This document shows, piece after piece, positions 55,437 to 64,000 of a DNA stretch of 64,000 nucleotides. This stretch comes from Bacteroidales bacterium (GTDB taxonomy: Bacteria > Bacteroidota > Bacteroidia > Bacteroidales > UBA4417). The stretch spans positions 186,001-250,000 of the forward strand of contig JADJHD010000005.1 of assembly GCA_016707705.1 (NCBI GenBank), read 5' to 3'. How positions within the stretch are numbered: position 1 is the stretch's first letter; each line of letters begins with the position of its first letter. The notes beneath the pieces were generated by a model. It made no database searches and was not told the DNA's origin. It saw only the letters and a program-made list of their open reading frames with translations. A program made the position numbers and the translations under genes.

Positions 55437-55558
55437 GCAGGATTAAATTCGTAGAATTTTAAGTAAACGTCATTCCGGAATGAATAGTATAGAAGTGCCG
55501 GAAAGAAATCTTCCGCTAAAATAACAAGATAAGAAACAAGAAGGGGGAATAGATAGTC

Positions 55559-56215
55559 TTAATATTTCTTCTTGAAGTCACCGCGTTTCCATGCCTGAAT
55601 GAATTTGGCCCAGGCAATGGGGTTCAGAAGATTGTTGGGTACGGTTTGTCCGGCATAGTAAAGCCTGTCGGTGGAGCGGTCAACGTAATTGCGGTAGTTC
55701 TGTGCCCCGTTCATGCCAAATTTCTCAGGATCATAGTTTCTTGGATCCATATCCCGCATTTCCATATAAGCCAGGTTTTTCTTGGCAATTTCAATATCAT
55801 CATCAGGAATGTTAAGCTTGATGAAAGCTCGCCTGAATTGTTCCTTTGTAGGCCAGGGATAGATGACAGTTTCAGCCAGCATAATCGTATCCGACGACAT
55901 CACCTGAATCAGAGAATATCGATTGGAGCTCAAGGTGTCGGGAATCCGGTAGTTAACCTTCTTGAAACCCATAGCTGAAAAAGAGATCATGTCATTTTTT
56001 CGTACCACTATAGAGAAGAATCCCCAATAATCGGTGGTGGTACCGCGTCCGGTTTTTTCAACGGCAATATTTGCAAAGGGCACGGGCCTAAGGCTGTCGG
56101 CAGTGATTACCACACCTGAAAACTGTACAAGTTCGTTTTCAAGACGCTGAGCTTTGGCTATACTGCTAATGAGCATTGCCAGGATGAAGAAGGAAAGAAG
56201 TCGGAGTTTCGTCAT
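55559..56215 (-). CDS. Exported carboxypeptidase-regulatory-like domain protein
   Basis: A protein of 218 residues. Signal peptide (LRLLSFFILAMLISSIAKAQ), then a CarboxypepD_reg-like beta-sandwich (GVVITADSLRPVPFANIAVEKTG...GFFSIVV) and a C-terminal charged region typical of Bacteroidota DUF-type proteins next to TonB receptors. No barrel domain follows, so it is not a receptor itself. It is upstream of the TonB receptor on the same strand and may be in one unit with it. Confidence 0.75.
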   Translation of the reverse strand: MTKLRLLSFFILAMLISSIAKAQRLENELVQFSGVVITADSLRPVPFANIAVEKTGRGTTTDYWGFFSIVVRKNDMISFSAMGFKKVNYRIPDTLSSNRYSLIQVMSSDTIMLAETVIYPWPTKEQFRRAFIKLNIPDDDIEIAKKNLAYMEMRDMDPRNYDPEKFGMNGAQNYRNYVDRSTDRLYYAGQTVPNNLLNPIAWAKFIQAWKRGDFKKKY

Positions 56216-56510
56216 CAGTTACAAAGGTATTCCATTTTGGATTTCAGCAGAAATGGCTTATTCCTGATTTTCAGAAATTTTGTTAACGTTGTTTAATTAT
56301 AGTTAACAGTTGGAGAACAACGAAGTCAAAACTGCTCTTTGATGGAATTTTTAACATGGCTTTCAGGGAATACAAATGAATCAGGAAAGCTTGAAGTTAT
56401 TGGTATTGCAGTGTTCTGGCCAATATCAGGTTCAGTGGAGGGATGGCGAACCTGATAAACACTGTTTGTATACGACTGGAGGGGAGAATAGTTACAGGAT
56501 TGAAACCAAC
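56216..56510. other. Non-coding interval between the carboxypeptidase-like gene and rpmB
   Basis: A 295-base interval with no supported gene. A short plus-strand frame (56376-56528, 50 codons) overlaps the rpmB terminator and has no recognised family. Confidence 0.5.
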
Positions 56511-56539
56511 AAAAAAAGCCGTCAATAAATGACAGCTTT
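56511..56539 (-). terminator. Terminator of rpmB
   Basis: On the reverse strand, AAAGCTGTCA / TGACGGCTTT with one wobble and a five-base loop is followed by seven T. It directly follows rpmB, with no rpmG between. Confidence 0.8.
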
Positions 56540-56562
56540 CCTATATTTTTTTTGAAGGAAGT

Positions 56563-56802
56563 TTAGCGGGTGAGGAAACCTTTTTCCCTGGCTTCTTTCA
56601 GACAAGCTGTGATACCGTTCTTGCTGATGGTACGGATAGCCTGAGCTGATACTTTCAAAGTAATCCAGCTTTCGGTTTCAGGGATGAAGAAACGTTTGGT
56701 CTGCAGATTCGGGTAGAATTTGCGTTTGGTTTTGATATTGGAATGGGAAACACTATTTCCAACCATCAGTTTCTTGCCTGTAATTTCACATATTCTTGAC
56801 AT
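56563..56802 (-). CDS. rpmB: Large ribosomal subunit protein bL28
   Basis: A protein of 79 residues from ATG 56802 (MSRICEITGKKLMVGNSVSHS). The frame opens six codons earlier but the family starts here. KRKFYPNLQTKRFFIPE and the C-terminal ISAQAIRT-like VSAQAIRTISKNG region match bL28. In Bacteroidota rpmB is usually followed by rpmG; here it is alone and directly terminated. Confidence 0.92.
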   Translation of the reverse strand: MSRICEITGKKLMVGNSVSHSNIKTKRKFYPNLQTKRFFIPETESWITLKVSAQAIRTISKNGITACLKEAREKGFLTR

Positions 56803-56830
56803 GATCTCGTAGTTTTTCAAAAATGGAGTG

Positions 56831-56861
56831 CAAAGGTCGTAATTAATTTTTAAATATCAAA
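56831..56861 (-). promoter_or_regulatory. Promoter of rpmB
   Basis: On the reverse strand TTTG (56858-56861), a 19-base spacer and GACCTTTG (56831-56838; seven of eight to TAnnTTTG) form a strong -33/-7 pair 29 bases upstream of the ATG. Confidence 0.6.
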
Positions 56862-56991
56862 AGCATCCCTGAAATTTTTTGATTTGCATCTCATTCAGTT
56901 GTTGGAAATTACCCGGTTTTCATTCTCAAGCCCTTTGCTGGCTTATGTTTTAGCTCATCAGCCCGGTTAAATCCATAATGCTTTTTATGTC

Positions 56992-58659
56992 TTATTTGTA
57001 GCCTTCCTTATGCACGGATTTGACGGATCTGCCGGAAGGATCGTTCAATTTGCTGAAAGAAGCATCCCAAGCAAGAGCTTCAGGGGTGCTGCAGGCAACT
57101 GAAGGAACGGATGGAACACATGATGCTGCAGGGTCGGAGGGGAAATGCTCACTGAAAATAGATCTGTAGTGATATTCTTCCTTCGACATCGGAGGATTGA
57201 TTGGGAAGCGATACTTTGCATTCGCCAACTGTTCATCGGTTACAAGAGTAGTTGCAACCTCCTTGAGGGTATCGATCCAACTATATCCGACACCATCGCT
57301 GAACTGTTCCTTCTGTCTCCATGCAATGCTTTCCGGCAGATAATCCTCAAAAGTCTTACGCAGAACCCATTTTTCCATTTTCCCATCAATCGCCATCTTA
57401 TCCTGTGGATTCAGACGCATGGCAACATCCATAAATTCCTTATCAAGGAATGGGACTCTTCCTTCAACTCCCCATGCAGCCAGTGATTTATTGGCCCTGA
57501 GGCAGTCGTAGAGGTGAAGTTTGCTTAGTTTGCGGACGGTTTCCTCGTGAAAAGCTTTGGCATTTGGTGCCTTGTGAAAGTACAGGTATCCGCCGAAGAT
57601 TTCATCAGCTCCTTCACCGGAAAGTACCATCTTGACGCCCATCGATTTAATAACCCTGGCCATCAGATACATAGGCGTCGATGCCCTGATTGTGGTAACA
57701 TCATAGGTTTCAAGATGATAAATCACATCGCGTATGGCATCAAGCCCTTCCTGAATGGTGAAATGAATTTCATGGTGCACGCTTCCAATATGTTCTGCAA
57801 CTGATCGGGCGGCTGTCAGGTCAGGAGAACCAACAAGTCCGACTGCAAAGGAATGCAACTGTGGCCACCATGCTTCCTGTCTGTTTCCCGATTCAATCCT
57901 CATATGAGAGAATTTCCTGGCTATGGCTGAAATAATAGAGGAATCAAGTCCGCCGGACAAAAGAACTCCATAGGGGACATCCGACATCAATTGCCTTTCC
58001 ACGGCATCCTCAAGTGCATGACGCAGTTGGTTTAAATCAGTGTGATTGTCTTTCACATTATCATATTCGGTCCACTCGCGATTGTACCATTTTTTTAGCT
58101 TTCCCTCCCTGCTGTCGAGGTAATGACCGGGCAGAAACTCTTCTATCTGGTTGCAAACACCTTCAAGGGCCTTCAATTCTGAAGCAACCATGAAATTTCC
58201 ATTCTGGTCATGGCCAGTATACATGGGAATAATACCAATATGATCGCGGGCTATCAGGTAGCAGTCATTCTCGATATCGTATAGAGCGAAGGCAAAGATG
58301 CCATTCAGATCTTCGAGGAAATTGATTCCTTTTTCACGATAAAGTGCAAGAATGATCTCACAGTCGGATTCAGTGAGGAATTCGTAAGGCTGAGAAAGTG
58401 CTTTCCGCAGTTGGCGATGGTTGTATATTTCTCCATTAACTGCTAGAACCAGTTTGCCATCCTTGCTAAATAAAGGCTGCTTGCCTGATGAGGGATCCAC
58501 AATTGATAAGCGCTCATGAGCAAGAATGGCTTTCTCGCCACAGTATATTCCGGACCAGTCGGGGCCGCGATGACGAAGTTTTGCTGACATGGTCAATGCC
58601 TTCAGACGCAATTGTGCCGATGGGTTTTTGAGATCAAATATTCCTACGATTCCACACAT
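56992..58659 (-). CDS. asnB: Asparagine synthetase B (glutamine-hydrolysing)
   Basis: A protein of 555 residues from ATG 58659, which places Cys at position 2 (MCGIVGIF) as needed for the N-terminal nucleophile glutaminase; the frame opens at 58710 but an extra 17 residues would block it. RHRGPDWSGIY, VNGEIYNHRQLR and, in the synthetase domain, the PPi loop SGGLDSSIISA and GEGADEIFGGY are present. It amidates aspartate to asparagine with ATP and glutamine. Length matches E. coli AsnB. Confidence 0.95.
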   Translation of the reverse strand: MCGIVGIFDLKNPSAQLRLKALTMSAKLRHRGPDWSGIYCGEKAILAHERLSIVDPSSGKQPLFSKDGKLVLAVNGEIYNHRQLRKALSQPYEFLTESDCEIILALYREKGINFLEDLNGIFAFALYDIENDCYLIARDHIGIIPMYTGHDQNGNFMVASELKALEGVCNQIEEFLPGHYLDSREGKLKKWYNREWTEYDNVKDNHTDLNQLRHALEDAVERQLMSDVPYGVLLSGGLDSSIISAIARKFSHMRIESGNRQEAWWPQLHSFAVGLVGSPDLTAARSVAEHIGSVHHEIHFTIQEGLDAIRDVIYHLETYDVTTIRASTPMYLMARVIKSMGVKMVLSGEGADEIFGGYLYFHKAPNAKAFHEETVRKLSKLHLYDCLRANKSLAAWGVEGRVPFLDKEFMDVAMRLNPQDKMAIDGKMEKWVLRKTFEDYLPESIAWRQKEQFSDGVGYSWIDTLKEVATTLVTDEQLANAKYRFPINPPMSKEEYHYRSIFSEHFPSDPAASCVPSVPSVACSTPEALAWDASFSKLNDPSGRSVKSVHKEGYK

Positions 58660-58859
58660 AATATTCAGTTTAAGTTCCGTTACCGATTCAGGCACGGTCA
58701 GGTTAAACACAAAAAAGCCCTATGCCTTGCAGGAGGCATTATGGACAAAACGGACAGGTGATGACTGATCCTAATCCAGCGCCGGGCGGATATCAGTTTT
58801 CAAATAAGGAAAACCAACTGAAATATTCAATAAAACAGAGATAGATAACTGCTTTGTAT

Positions 58860-59216
58860 TCAGGACTTGCTTTTCCCGGCTTTATACAAAAGTACGTCAA
58901 TTTTTTCAATAGTTGCAAGTGTTCCGTTGGGTAAGCCTTCTATTTGCGGCTTTATGAGTTCCCAGAATTGCAGGAGTTTCGCAGTGTTATCAACGATTTC
59001 AAGAATAAGCGGGACTTTTTCGGATACTTCCCAGAATTTATAGGAATGAATCACAGAACTGGAGCCGTATCCCATGATTCCCCTGCTCAGGGTTGCTCCG
59101 GCAAGTCCGTTCTGATGAGCCAGAAGCAGGAGGCTTTCTCCAAGAAGATTATGATTCAGCTTATCGGTTGAACTCATGTAGATTTTCAGCCGTGATGTTT
59201 CATCTGAAGAGTTCAT
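58860..59216 (-). CDS. DUF190 family protein
   Basis: A protein of 118 residues. LKIYMSSTDKLNHNLLGESLLLLAHQNGLAGATLSRGIMGYGSSS... matches the DUF190 core (AxRG--GFG pattern, here SRGIMGYG), a PII-like ferredoxin fold. The gene begins directly at the crcB stop (TAG then ATG), and DUF190 next to crcB is a recurring pair. Its role in fluoride handling is not established. Confidence 0.85.
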   Translation of the reverse strand: MNSSDETSRLKIYMSSTDKLNHNLLGESLLLLAHQNGLAGATLSRGIMGYGSSSVIHSYKFWEVSEKVPLILEIVDNTAKLLQFWELIKPQIEGLPNGTLATIEKIDVLLYKAGKSKS

Positions 59217-59591
59217 CTATATCCATTTAATAATGTTCCTGCCAAGAATAACCATCAATAATCCCAGAAAGAAGCTGCCGGCAGCGTAGAGACTGAGCTT
59301 AAGCCATTCCCGACCCTGCATCAGAAGAAAGGCATCATTGGAAAGAGAGGAGAAGGTGGTAAACCCACCACAGATTCCAACTGCCAGGAAGAGGCGCATT
59401 TCGGCAGAGAACATGCTGCTTCTTTCTGATAATCCATAAATAATCCCAATGAGCAAACTTCCGGCTATGTTAACGGAAAATGTAGCCCAGGGGAAAGTAG
59501 AGTAAGTGTGTGACTGGAAATACAGAGAGGTCATGTACCGAAGCACAGATCCGATAAAACCTCCGAGTCCTACAATTAATATAGCTTTCAA
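59217..59591 (-). CDS. crcB: Fluoride channel CrcB/Fluc
   Basis: A 124-residue protein with four membrane helices. GGFIGSVLRYMTSLY, FPWATFSVNIAGSLLIGI and GICGGFTTFSSLSNDAF (the Fluc signature with the pore Phe and Ser/Thr) are present. It exports fluoride as a dual-topology dimer. No fluoride riboswitch is visible in the 65 bases upstream. Translation is coupled to the DUF190 gene. Confidence 0.94.
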   Translation of the reverse strand: MKAILIVGLGGFIGSVLRYMTSLYFQSHTYSTFPWATFSVNIAGSLLIGIIYGLSERSSMFSAEMRLFLAVGICGGFTTFSSLSNDAFLLMQGREWLKLSLYAAGSFFLGLLMVILGRNIIKWI

Positions 59592-59656
59592 GTTTGCCTG
59601 TTTTGGTTTTTTAATGCTTCTGCAATTACATTGCTGCCAGATTAGAGAAATTTCAG

Positions 59657-60484
59657 CTAATCCTGCTTATTAAAGTCGCGAACATAATAGTTTTTAAGCC
59701 TGGATAGGATTTCTGAAGCAATTTCCTCCAGAGATTTGTTGGTGACATCTATGGTGGTCCAGCCACGGTGTCGGTTATAAATGCCTGAAGCATACATTAG
59801 TTCCCTACGCACATGATCAAGACTGGAATAGCTTCCCGTTGAGGATTTCAGGTATTCATCGCGGGTTCTGCGGAGGATTGAAAGTCGTTCTGGTGTCGTG
59901 GTTAGTGCGAAAACCTTGTGATGCGGGAGGGTATTGACGATGTCGGGCAGATCCATATCCATGACCAGAGGGATATTCCCTGTCAGCCATCCCATATTTG
60001 CCAGATAGATGGTAAGGGGTGTTTTGAAAGTCCTGGAAACACCAATAAGCACTATATCAGCTTTATCCAGTTCTTCTGACCGCAGTCCATCATCATGCCG
60101 GATGGCGAATTCAATGGCATCGATTCTCTGGAAATAGGCTTTATTCAACTCATGGAAGGCTCCCGGCTTTTCGATGGGGTTGATTGAAAGATGGCTGGAA
60201 ATCTGGGAAAGCAGAGGACCCATCAGGTCAATGGTACGGATTGAATAGAGTTTTCCCAGCTCAAGTATTTTGTTTCTGAGTTCGAACGAAACAACAGTAT
60301 GTACAATGAAGCATTTGGAATTGAAGATTGAATCAAAAATGCTGACAATCTGTTCTTCCGTCCTGACTTCCGGGTGAATAATGATTTCTTCCCGGATATT
60401 CTCGAATTGAACCAACGCAGCTCTTACAATCTGCTCTGCTGTTTTACCCGTCCCATCCGAAATAATGTGGATGGGGTATTCCAT
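59657..60484 (-). CDS. ppsR: Pyruvate, phosphate dikinase / PEP synthase regulatory protein
   Basis: A protein of 275 residues from ATG 60484 (MEYPIHIISDGTGKTAEQIVRA). The frame opens with a GTG at 60511. The P-loop-like ISDGTGKTAE and the signature IVLIGVSRTFKTPLTIYLA (usual GVSRTSKTP) plus MDMDLPDIV fit the DUF299 bifunctional kinase/phosphorylase that controls PPDK by Thr phosphorylation. The target PPDK or PEP synthase is outside the window. Confidence 0.85.
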   Translation of the reverse strand: MEYPIHIISDGTGKTAEQIVRAALVQFENIREEIIIHPEVRTEEQIVSIFDSIFNSKCFIVHTVVSFELRNKILELGKLYSIRTIDLMGPLLSQISSHLSINPIEKPGAFHELNKAYFQRIDAIEFAIRHDDGLRSEELDKADIVLIGVSRTFKTPLTIYLANMGWLTGNIPLVMDMDLPDIVNTLPHHKVFALTTTPERLSILRRTRDEYLKSSTGSYSSLDHVRRELMYASGIYNRHRGWTTIDVTNKSLEEIASEILSRLKNYYVRDFNKQD

Positions 60485-60531
60485 GGTTGAGAGTTCATCA
60501 AATGAAGTCACGGTATCAGTTTAAGTTACAA

Positions 60532-61503
60532 CTAATCGATAATGGTCAGTCGGCGGCTGATGACTGTTGAAGATCCAAGTTTAGCCCGTACGAGATACAT
60601 ACCTGAAGGGAGACCGTCGCGTTCAAGCCTGAACTCATCTTGTCCCGAAAGGTCGTATTGCCTGAGAACATTTCCCTGCATATTCAGTATTTCCAGCTGC
60701 GCCTTTGCGTAGGTCCTGTCGAGCTTGATCAAGGTTGACAGCTTGAAGGGATTTCCCTGTATGAGAAGCATTCGATTTTGAGGGTTCTCATCTAGTCCGC
60801 CCCATAACTCGATTGAGAAAAATCTTATGTTGTCAATCATCCATCCGTCGCGATCATGATGATTTCCATCCGAATAAAAGTTAAACCGAAGATATGTGGT
60901 GTCAGGAGGGATATCTATTTTCTTCTTGACAAGAATTGCATGCCAGCCTAGTCCGCATTTTTGCCAACCATCCGACGTTCCGGAAAATCCCTGTTCCCCA
61001 TTCCCGAGTGTGCCATTGTATAAGTTAGTATTAACAAATTGAAAGGTGAAACCAAAAGGATTTGGTTCAGTAGAGACATTTTGCCAGGTCAGGCCTTTAT
61101 CCCAACTAACAGTTATGTAGCCACCATCTTCGAGTGTGTCAGAGTCAACTTTATATAAGAAATCGATGAAAAAGCTCCATGGATACCAGTTTTCACCATA
61201 ATTCCCGGAGCAGAGAATCAGGTCGAAATGCGAGGAGTTGTTGTCGGGATAAGGATTCAGGGTATCTGTAACTATCACATTTGTTCCAGAGAATGGAGCG
61301 TTGAAATTTGTTTTTTGTGGAAGTCCGATCTGCCAAATATTTCCAGGGTCCTGATTTGGAATGATGGACGTGCTGGTTTCTTCAAATCCAATAGTATTCC
61401 AGAAAGCAATAGTGTCGCCGGGAGCCATTGGACTGGCTTGTTGTGCTTCAGCAAATTGAATGAGGGTGAAGAGGATTGTCAGGGTAATGAAGATATTTTT
61501 CAT
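60532..61503 (-). CDS. T9SS type A sorting-domain protein, exported
   Basis: A protein of 323 residues from ATG 61503 (MKNIFITLTILFTLIQFAEA). A signal peptide is followed by a beta-rich domain of about 220 residues with YITVSWDKGLTWQNVS and DGWMIDNIRF, resembling MAM/jelly-roll proteins. The last 75 residues are a T9SS C-terminal domain (NMQGNVLRQYDLSGQ...LPSGMYLVRAKL). It is therefore probably exported through the outer membrane. Ligand or enzyme activity is not apparent. Confidence 0.82.
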   Translation of the reverse strand: MKNIFITLTILFTLIQFAEAQQASPMAPGDTIAFWNTIGFEETSTSIIPNQDPGNIWQIGLPQKTNFNAPFSGTNVIVTDTLNPYPDNNSSHFDLILCSGNYGENWYPWSFFIDFLYKVDSDTLEDGGYITVSWDKGLTWQNVSTEPNPFGFTFQFVNTNLYNGTLGNGEQGFSGTSDGWQKCGLGWHAILVKKKIDIPPDTTYLRFNFYSDGNHHDRDGWMIDNIRFFSIELWGGLDENPQNRMLLIQGNPFKLSTLIKLDRTYAKAQLEILNMQGNVLRQYDLSGQDEFRLERDGLPSGMYLVRAKLGSSTVISRRLTIID

Positions 61504-61599
61504 AGCTGAGAGATAAGAATAGAAAAAAATCAAGCAATCCATCCCTGGACTGCTGTCAGGTAAAGATAGCGAAAAAAAGGCAAAAGTGAGCAGGCAATA

Positions 61600-62832
61600 T
61601 TACAGCAGGGCTTTACGGAGCAAACTTAAAGCACTGAGGGATGCACGCTGTATATTTCTGCCTCTGTGATCACCAAAAAGGAATTTGGTTGATGTGATAG
61701 TGTCGGGTGTCGCTATTGCAATCCAGACCGTTCCAACCGGTTTTTCAGGTGTTCCACCATCTGGCCCTGCGACACCTGATACAGCTATTGCAAAATCGGT
61801 CTTAAGGTTTTTTCTGGCTCCGGCTGCCATTTCAATTACTGTTTCACTGCTAACGGCCCCGTGATTCATCAGTGTCCCTTCCCTGACACCAAGCAGGTTT
61901 ACCTTGATTTCATTGGAATAGGCAACAATTCCACCTTTAAAGTATGCGCTGCTGCCCGGAATAGAGGTTATCATCTGCGCAATATTACCACCAGTGCAGC
62001 TTTCAGCCGTAGCCAGTGTTGCATGCTTTTTTAAGAGCAGTTCACCTATAATGCTTTGCAGTGTTTCATCATCATGTCCGAAGATGTATTCAGAGGCCAG
62101 AGGCAGTAGTGAAATTTCTGCATCAGTCAGAGCTTTTTCCAGATAGGACTTGTCTTCGCCGGATGCAGTCAATCGAAGTCTGACGATTCCAGGTTGGGGG
62201 AGATAAGCAAGTTTAATGCATTCGGGAAGATTGTCTTCCCATGTCTCAATTTTAGCAGCGAGAAAGGATTCACCAACACCTTCAGTAAGGATGGTTCGAT
62301 GAAGAATATGGTTTCGGCTTTGTCCCATCAATCTTGGTAAAACATGTCTGCTAACCATTTCCTTCATTTCAAAGGGAACCCCCGGCATGGAAACATAACT
62401 GATTCCATCCTTCTGAAACCACATTCCAGGAGCTGTGCCATTGATATTGTTCAGGACTTCGCACGCTTCAGGAACCATGGCCTGCAGACGATTAAGTTCT
62501 GTAACGGGATAGCCCCGGGAGAAAAATAACCGGCTTATATTGTCGTATGCATCCTGATTGAATACCAGTTGGGTGTTGAAGTATTCGCAGAGAGTTTGCT
62601 TGGTAATGTCATCCTTTGTAGGGCCTAGTCCGCCGGTAATCAGGATGATGCTTGCTCTTTGCGCAGCTTCTTTCAGGCTTGTCAGGATATGCTCCCTGTT
62701 GTCGGACACGCTGGTAATCTGGTGAACCTTTATGCCATTTGCATTCAATTGATCTGCTATCCAGGCTGAGTTGGTGTCAATTACCTGTCCGATAAGCAGT
62801 TCGTCTCCAATGGTGATAATTTCAGCAAGCAT
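61600..62832 (-). CDS. cinA: CinA, nicotinamide-nucleotide amidohydrolase / competence-damage protein
   Basis: A protein of 410 residues with both domains. The N-terminal MoaB/MPT-like domain has TIGDELLIGQVIDTNSAW and ITGGLGPTKDD. The C-terminal PncC domain has ATAESCTGGNIAQMITSIPGSS and SGVAGPDGGTPEKPVGTVWIA. It recycles NMN to NaMN (PncC domain) and hydrolyses ADP-ribose-like pyrophosphates in some bacteria. Length is normal. Confidence 0.95.
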   Translation of the reverse strand: MLAEIITIGDELLIGQVIDTNSAWIADQLNANGIKVHQITSVSDNREHILTSLKEAAQRASIILITGGLGPTKDDITKQTLCEYFNTQLVFNQDAYDNISRLFFSRGYPVTELNRLQAMVPEACEVLNNINGTAPGMWFQKDGISYVSMPGVPFEMKEMVSRHVLPRLMGQSRNHILHRTILTEGVGESFLAAKIETWEDNLPECIKLAYLPQPGIVRLRLTASGEDKSYLEKALTDAEISLLPLASEYIFGHDDETLQSIIGELLLKKHATLATAESCTGGNIAQMITSIPGSSAYFKGGIVAYSNEIKVNLLGVREGTLMNHGAVSSETVIEMAAGARKNLKTDFAIAVSGVAGPDGGTPEKPVGTVWIAIATPDTITSTKFLFGDHRGRNIQRASLSALSLLRKALL

Positions 62833-62929
62833 GGTTTAGGTTCTGGTAAGGATGAGAATTATAGTTGATATGAGGCCTTGTCACAAGTCAGTGAAGGCCG
62901 GATGCAATACTAGTATCCTGATAAATAAA

Positions 62930-63805
62930 TTAACTGAAGATGGAAGTAAAACCAAGTTCTTTCGGGACCATTGACAGTACAGGGATTTCGGATAAGCGAA
63001 GAAATTCCTGGGCATGTGAACCCACAAAGAATTCCACAAATCCGATTTCCTGCTGTGTCATAATAACGATGAGGTCGATGTCTTCCTGTCGTCTTGCATA
63101 GGATAGAATGGTAGGCACAAGAGTCCGTTCACCATCCTGGCTTTCTATAATTTCGGCTGAACATTCAATTCCTGCCTCATCAATGAAATTGCGGACCTGC
63201 AGGATTTGCTGATTCAACTTCATTATGATATTGTCGTCTTTCTTCGACCATAGAGCTGATACCACGCGGATTCCGGAGCCGAACAAGCGGGCCAGTTCAA
63301 TTGCCATGGTAACTTTCTGGCGTGTTTCCTTACTGAGGTCGAGAGGGAGAAGAATATTCCTGCAGCCGTTGTAGTGATGCTTGCCGTTGATAGTAATCAC
63401 CGGGCATTTTGAAGAGCGGATTACCCGGGAAGAGTTGGCACCAATTCTTGCTGTATCTGCTTCTCCAGCTTCCTCACTATGAGTACCCATGAAGATGAAA
63501 TCCGCTTTAATATCCTTTGATATTTCAAGGATACGGGAGTAGATTCTGCCCGTTTCCATCATGGTTTTCACTTTCAGTCCGGTTTGAATAGATACCTTGG
63601 CTGCCAATTCCTGGAGCCTCTCTTCAATTTTATAGAGAATATCCTTGTTCATTTCGGAGGAGAAGAAACCTGAGAATATTCCGGACTGTTCATGCACATA
63701 AAGCAGTGTTATTTCGGCATGAATCAGTCGGGCGAGATTGTACGATTGCTCAACAGCGAGCAATGACTGACGTTCAAAATCTATGGGGATAAGTATTTGC
63801 TTCAT
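62930..63805 (-). CDS. Tandem universal stress protein (UspA x2)
   Basis: A 291-residue protein with two Usp domains, residues about 1-145 and 148-285. The first starts KQILIPIDFERQSLLAVEQ, the second CRNILLPLDLSKETRQKVTM. The ATP-binding G-2x-G-9x-G-S/T motif is visible in the first half as MGTHSEEAGEADTARIGANSSRVIR and only partly in the second (VGSHAQEFLRLSEIPVLSM). The role is unknown stress adaptation. Confidence 0.88.
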   Translation of the reverse strand: MKQILIPIDFERQSLLAVEQSYNLARLIHAEITLLYVHEQSGIFSGFFSSEMNKDILYKIEERLQELAAKVSIQTGLKVKTMMETGRIYSRILEISKDIKADFIFMGTHSEEAGEADTARIGANSSRVIRSSKCPVITINGKHHYNGCRNILLPLDLSKETRQKVTMAIELARLFGSGIRVVSALWSKKDDNIIMKLNQQILQVRNFIDEAGIECSAEIIESQDGERTLVPTILSYARRQEDIDLIVIMTQQEIGFVEFFVGSHAQEFLRLSEIPVLSMVPKELGFTSIFS

Positions 63806-63813
63806 GATTTGAT

Positions 63814-63833
63814 TACATTTGTCTGCAAAATTA
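63814..63833. promoter_or_regulatory. Divergent -7 boxes between the Usp and phosphorylase genes
   Basis: TACATTTG (63814-63821, plus strand, toward the phosphorylase) and TAATTTTG (63826-63833, reverse strand, toward the Usp gene) both match TAnnTTTG. They lie four bases apart, so the two promoters likely compete. Confidence 0.4.
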
Positions 63834-63864
63834 GTTTTTTTCGCTGGCTTATCCCATATTCATT

Positions 63865-64000
63865 ATGAGCAGAATACCTGATTCAGAACTTATATTAAAC
63901 CCTGATGGTAGTGTTTATCATTTGCATCTCAAACCAGGCGACCTGGCTAATGACGTTATTGTAGTCGGAGATCCGGGGAGGGTAAAGGAAATATCAAAGC
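63865..64000 (+). CDS. Nucleoside phosphorylase (N-terminal part, runs off the window)
   Basis: An open frame from ATG 63865 (MSRIPDSELILNPDGSVYHL) to the end of the window. HLHLKPGDLANDVIVVGDPGRVKEIS carries the N-terminal VVGDPGRV phosphate-binding motif of the uridine/purine nucleoside phosphorylase family (NP-I). Only 45 residues are visible, so substrate is open. Confidence 0.8.
   Translation, partial: MSRIPDSELILNPDGSVYHLHLKPGDLANDVIVVGDPGRVKEISK

Noticed and set aside
56376..56528. A 50-residue plus-strand frame
   Set aside because: It runs through the rpmB terminator and has no recognised family; kept only as a note in the non-coding interval.
59592..59656. Fluoride riboswitch before crcB
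   Set aside because: The 65 bases upstream have no match to the crcB motif.

Overview
The window is a gene-dense, about 43 % GC stretch of a Bacteroidota chromosome, most likely an environmental Bacteroidales or Marinilabiliales-type anaerobe or facultative organism. Signs of this are a SusC/SusD pair, several carboxypeptidase-regulatory-domain TonB receptors, type IX secretion (T9SS) C-terminal sorting domains, Bacteroidota -7 promoter boxes (TAnnTTTG), and families typical of the phylum (DUF2723, WbuC cupin, iorAB, LptF/G permease). Two genes run off the edges: nusA at the left and a nucleoside phosphorylase at the right.

Layout. 0-5 kb: nusA-rimP, tRNA-Gln(TTG) and a large DUF2723 membrane glycosyltransferase. 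5-12.5 kb: lgt, a MurG-like glycosyltransferase, dprA, rsgA-dtd, a TonB receptor and a DCC-type thiol oxidoreductase. 12.6-20.5 kb: central metabolism (icd-gltA), yjbQ, acpH, iorA-iorB and an M23 peptidase. 20.7-26.5 kb: a susD-susC pair with a 1-kb non-coding upstream region. 26.5-34.2 kb (minus strand): a small membrane protein, two adjacent MIO-type ammonia-lyases, hisS, wbuC and ettA. 34.3-38.2 kb: two GT4 glycosyltransferases and an interrupted lptF/lptG-type permease. 38.3-38.9 kb: a block of non-coding direct repeats. 39-46.3 kb: a GNAT-like protein, a frameshifted T9SS protein, a TMTC-like GT-C/TPR protein and ccmB-ccmC-ccmD-ccmE. 46.3-51.2 kb: a lipoprotein, a frameshifted ubiD-family gene, a frameshifted rocD and an exported hypothetical protein. 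51.2-56.2 kb: two superoxide dismutases (one exported), a TonB receptor and a carboxypeptidase-regulatory-domain protein. 56.5-64 kb: rpmB, asnB, DUF190-crcB, a PPDK/PEP-synthase regulatory protein, a T9SS protein, cinA, a tandem UspA protein and the partial phosphorylase.

No phage, insertion sequence, CRISPR array or defence island is visible. The most unusual signals are these: (i) tandem HAL-family lyases, one with Ala-Cys-Gly in place of the MIO-forming Ala-Ser-Gly and with PAL-like active-site motifs; (ii) a CcmE with CxxxY in place of HxxxY; (iii) an IorA without its ferredoxin domain; (iv) bacterial relatives of both eukaryotic non-POMT O-mannosyltransferase families (TMEM260 and TMTC) in one window; (v) four interrupted genes between 36.8 and 50.4 kb, three of which look like one-base losses in homopolymers; (vi) the repeat block at 38.3-38.9 kb; (vii) two promoters placed so close to the start codon that the mRNAs would be leaderless.
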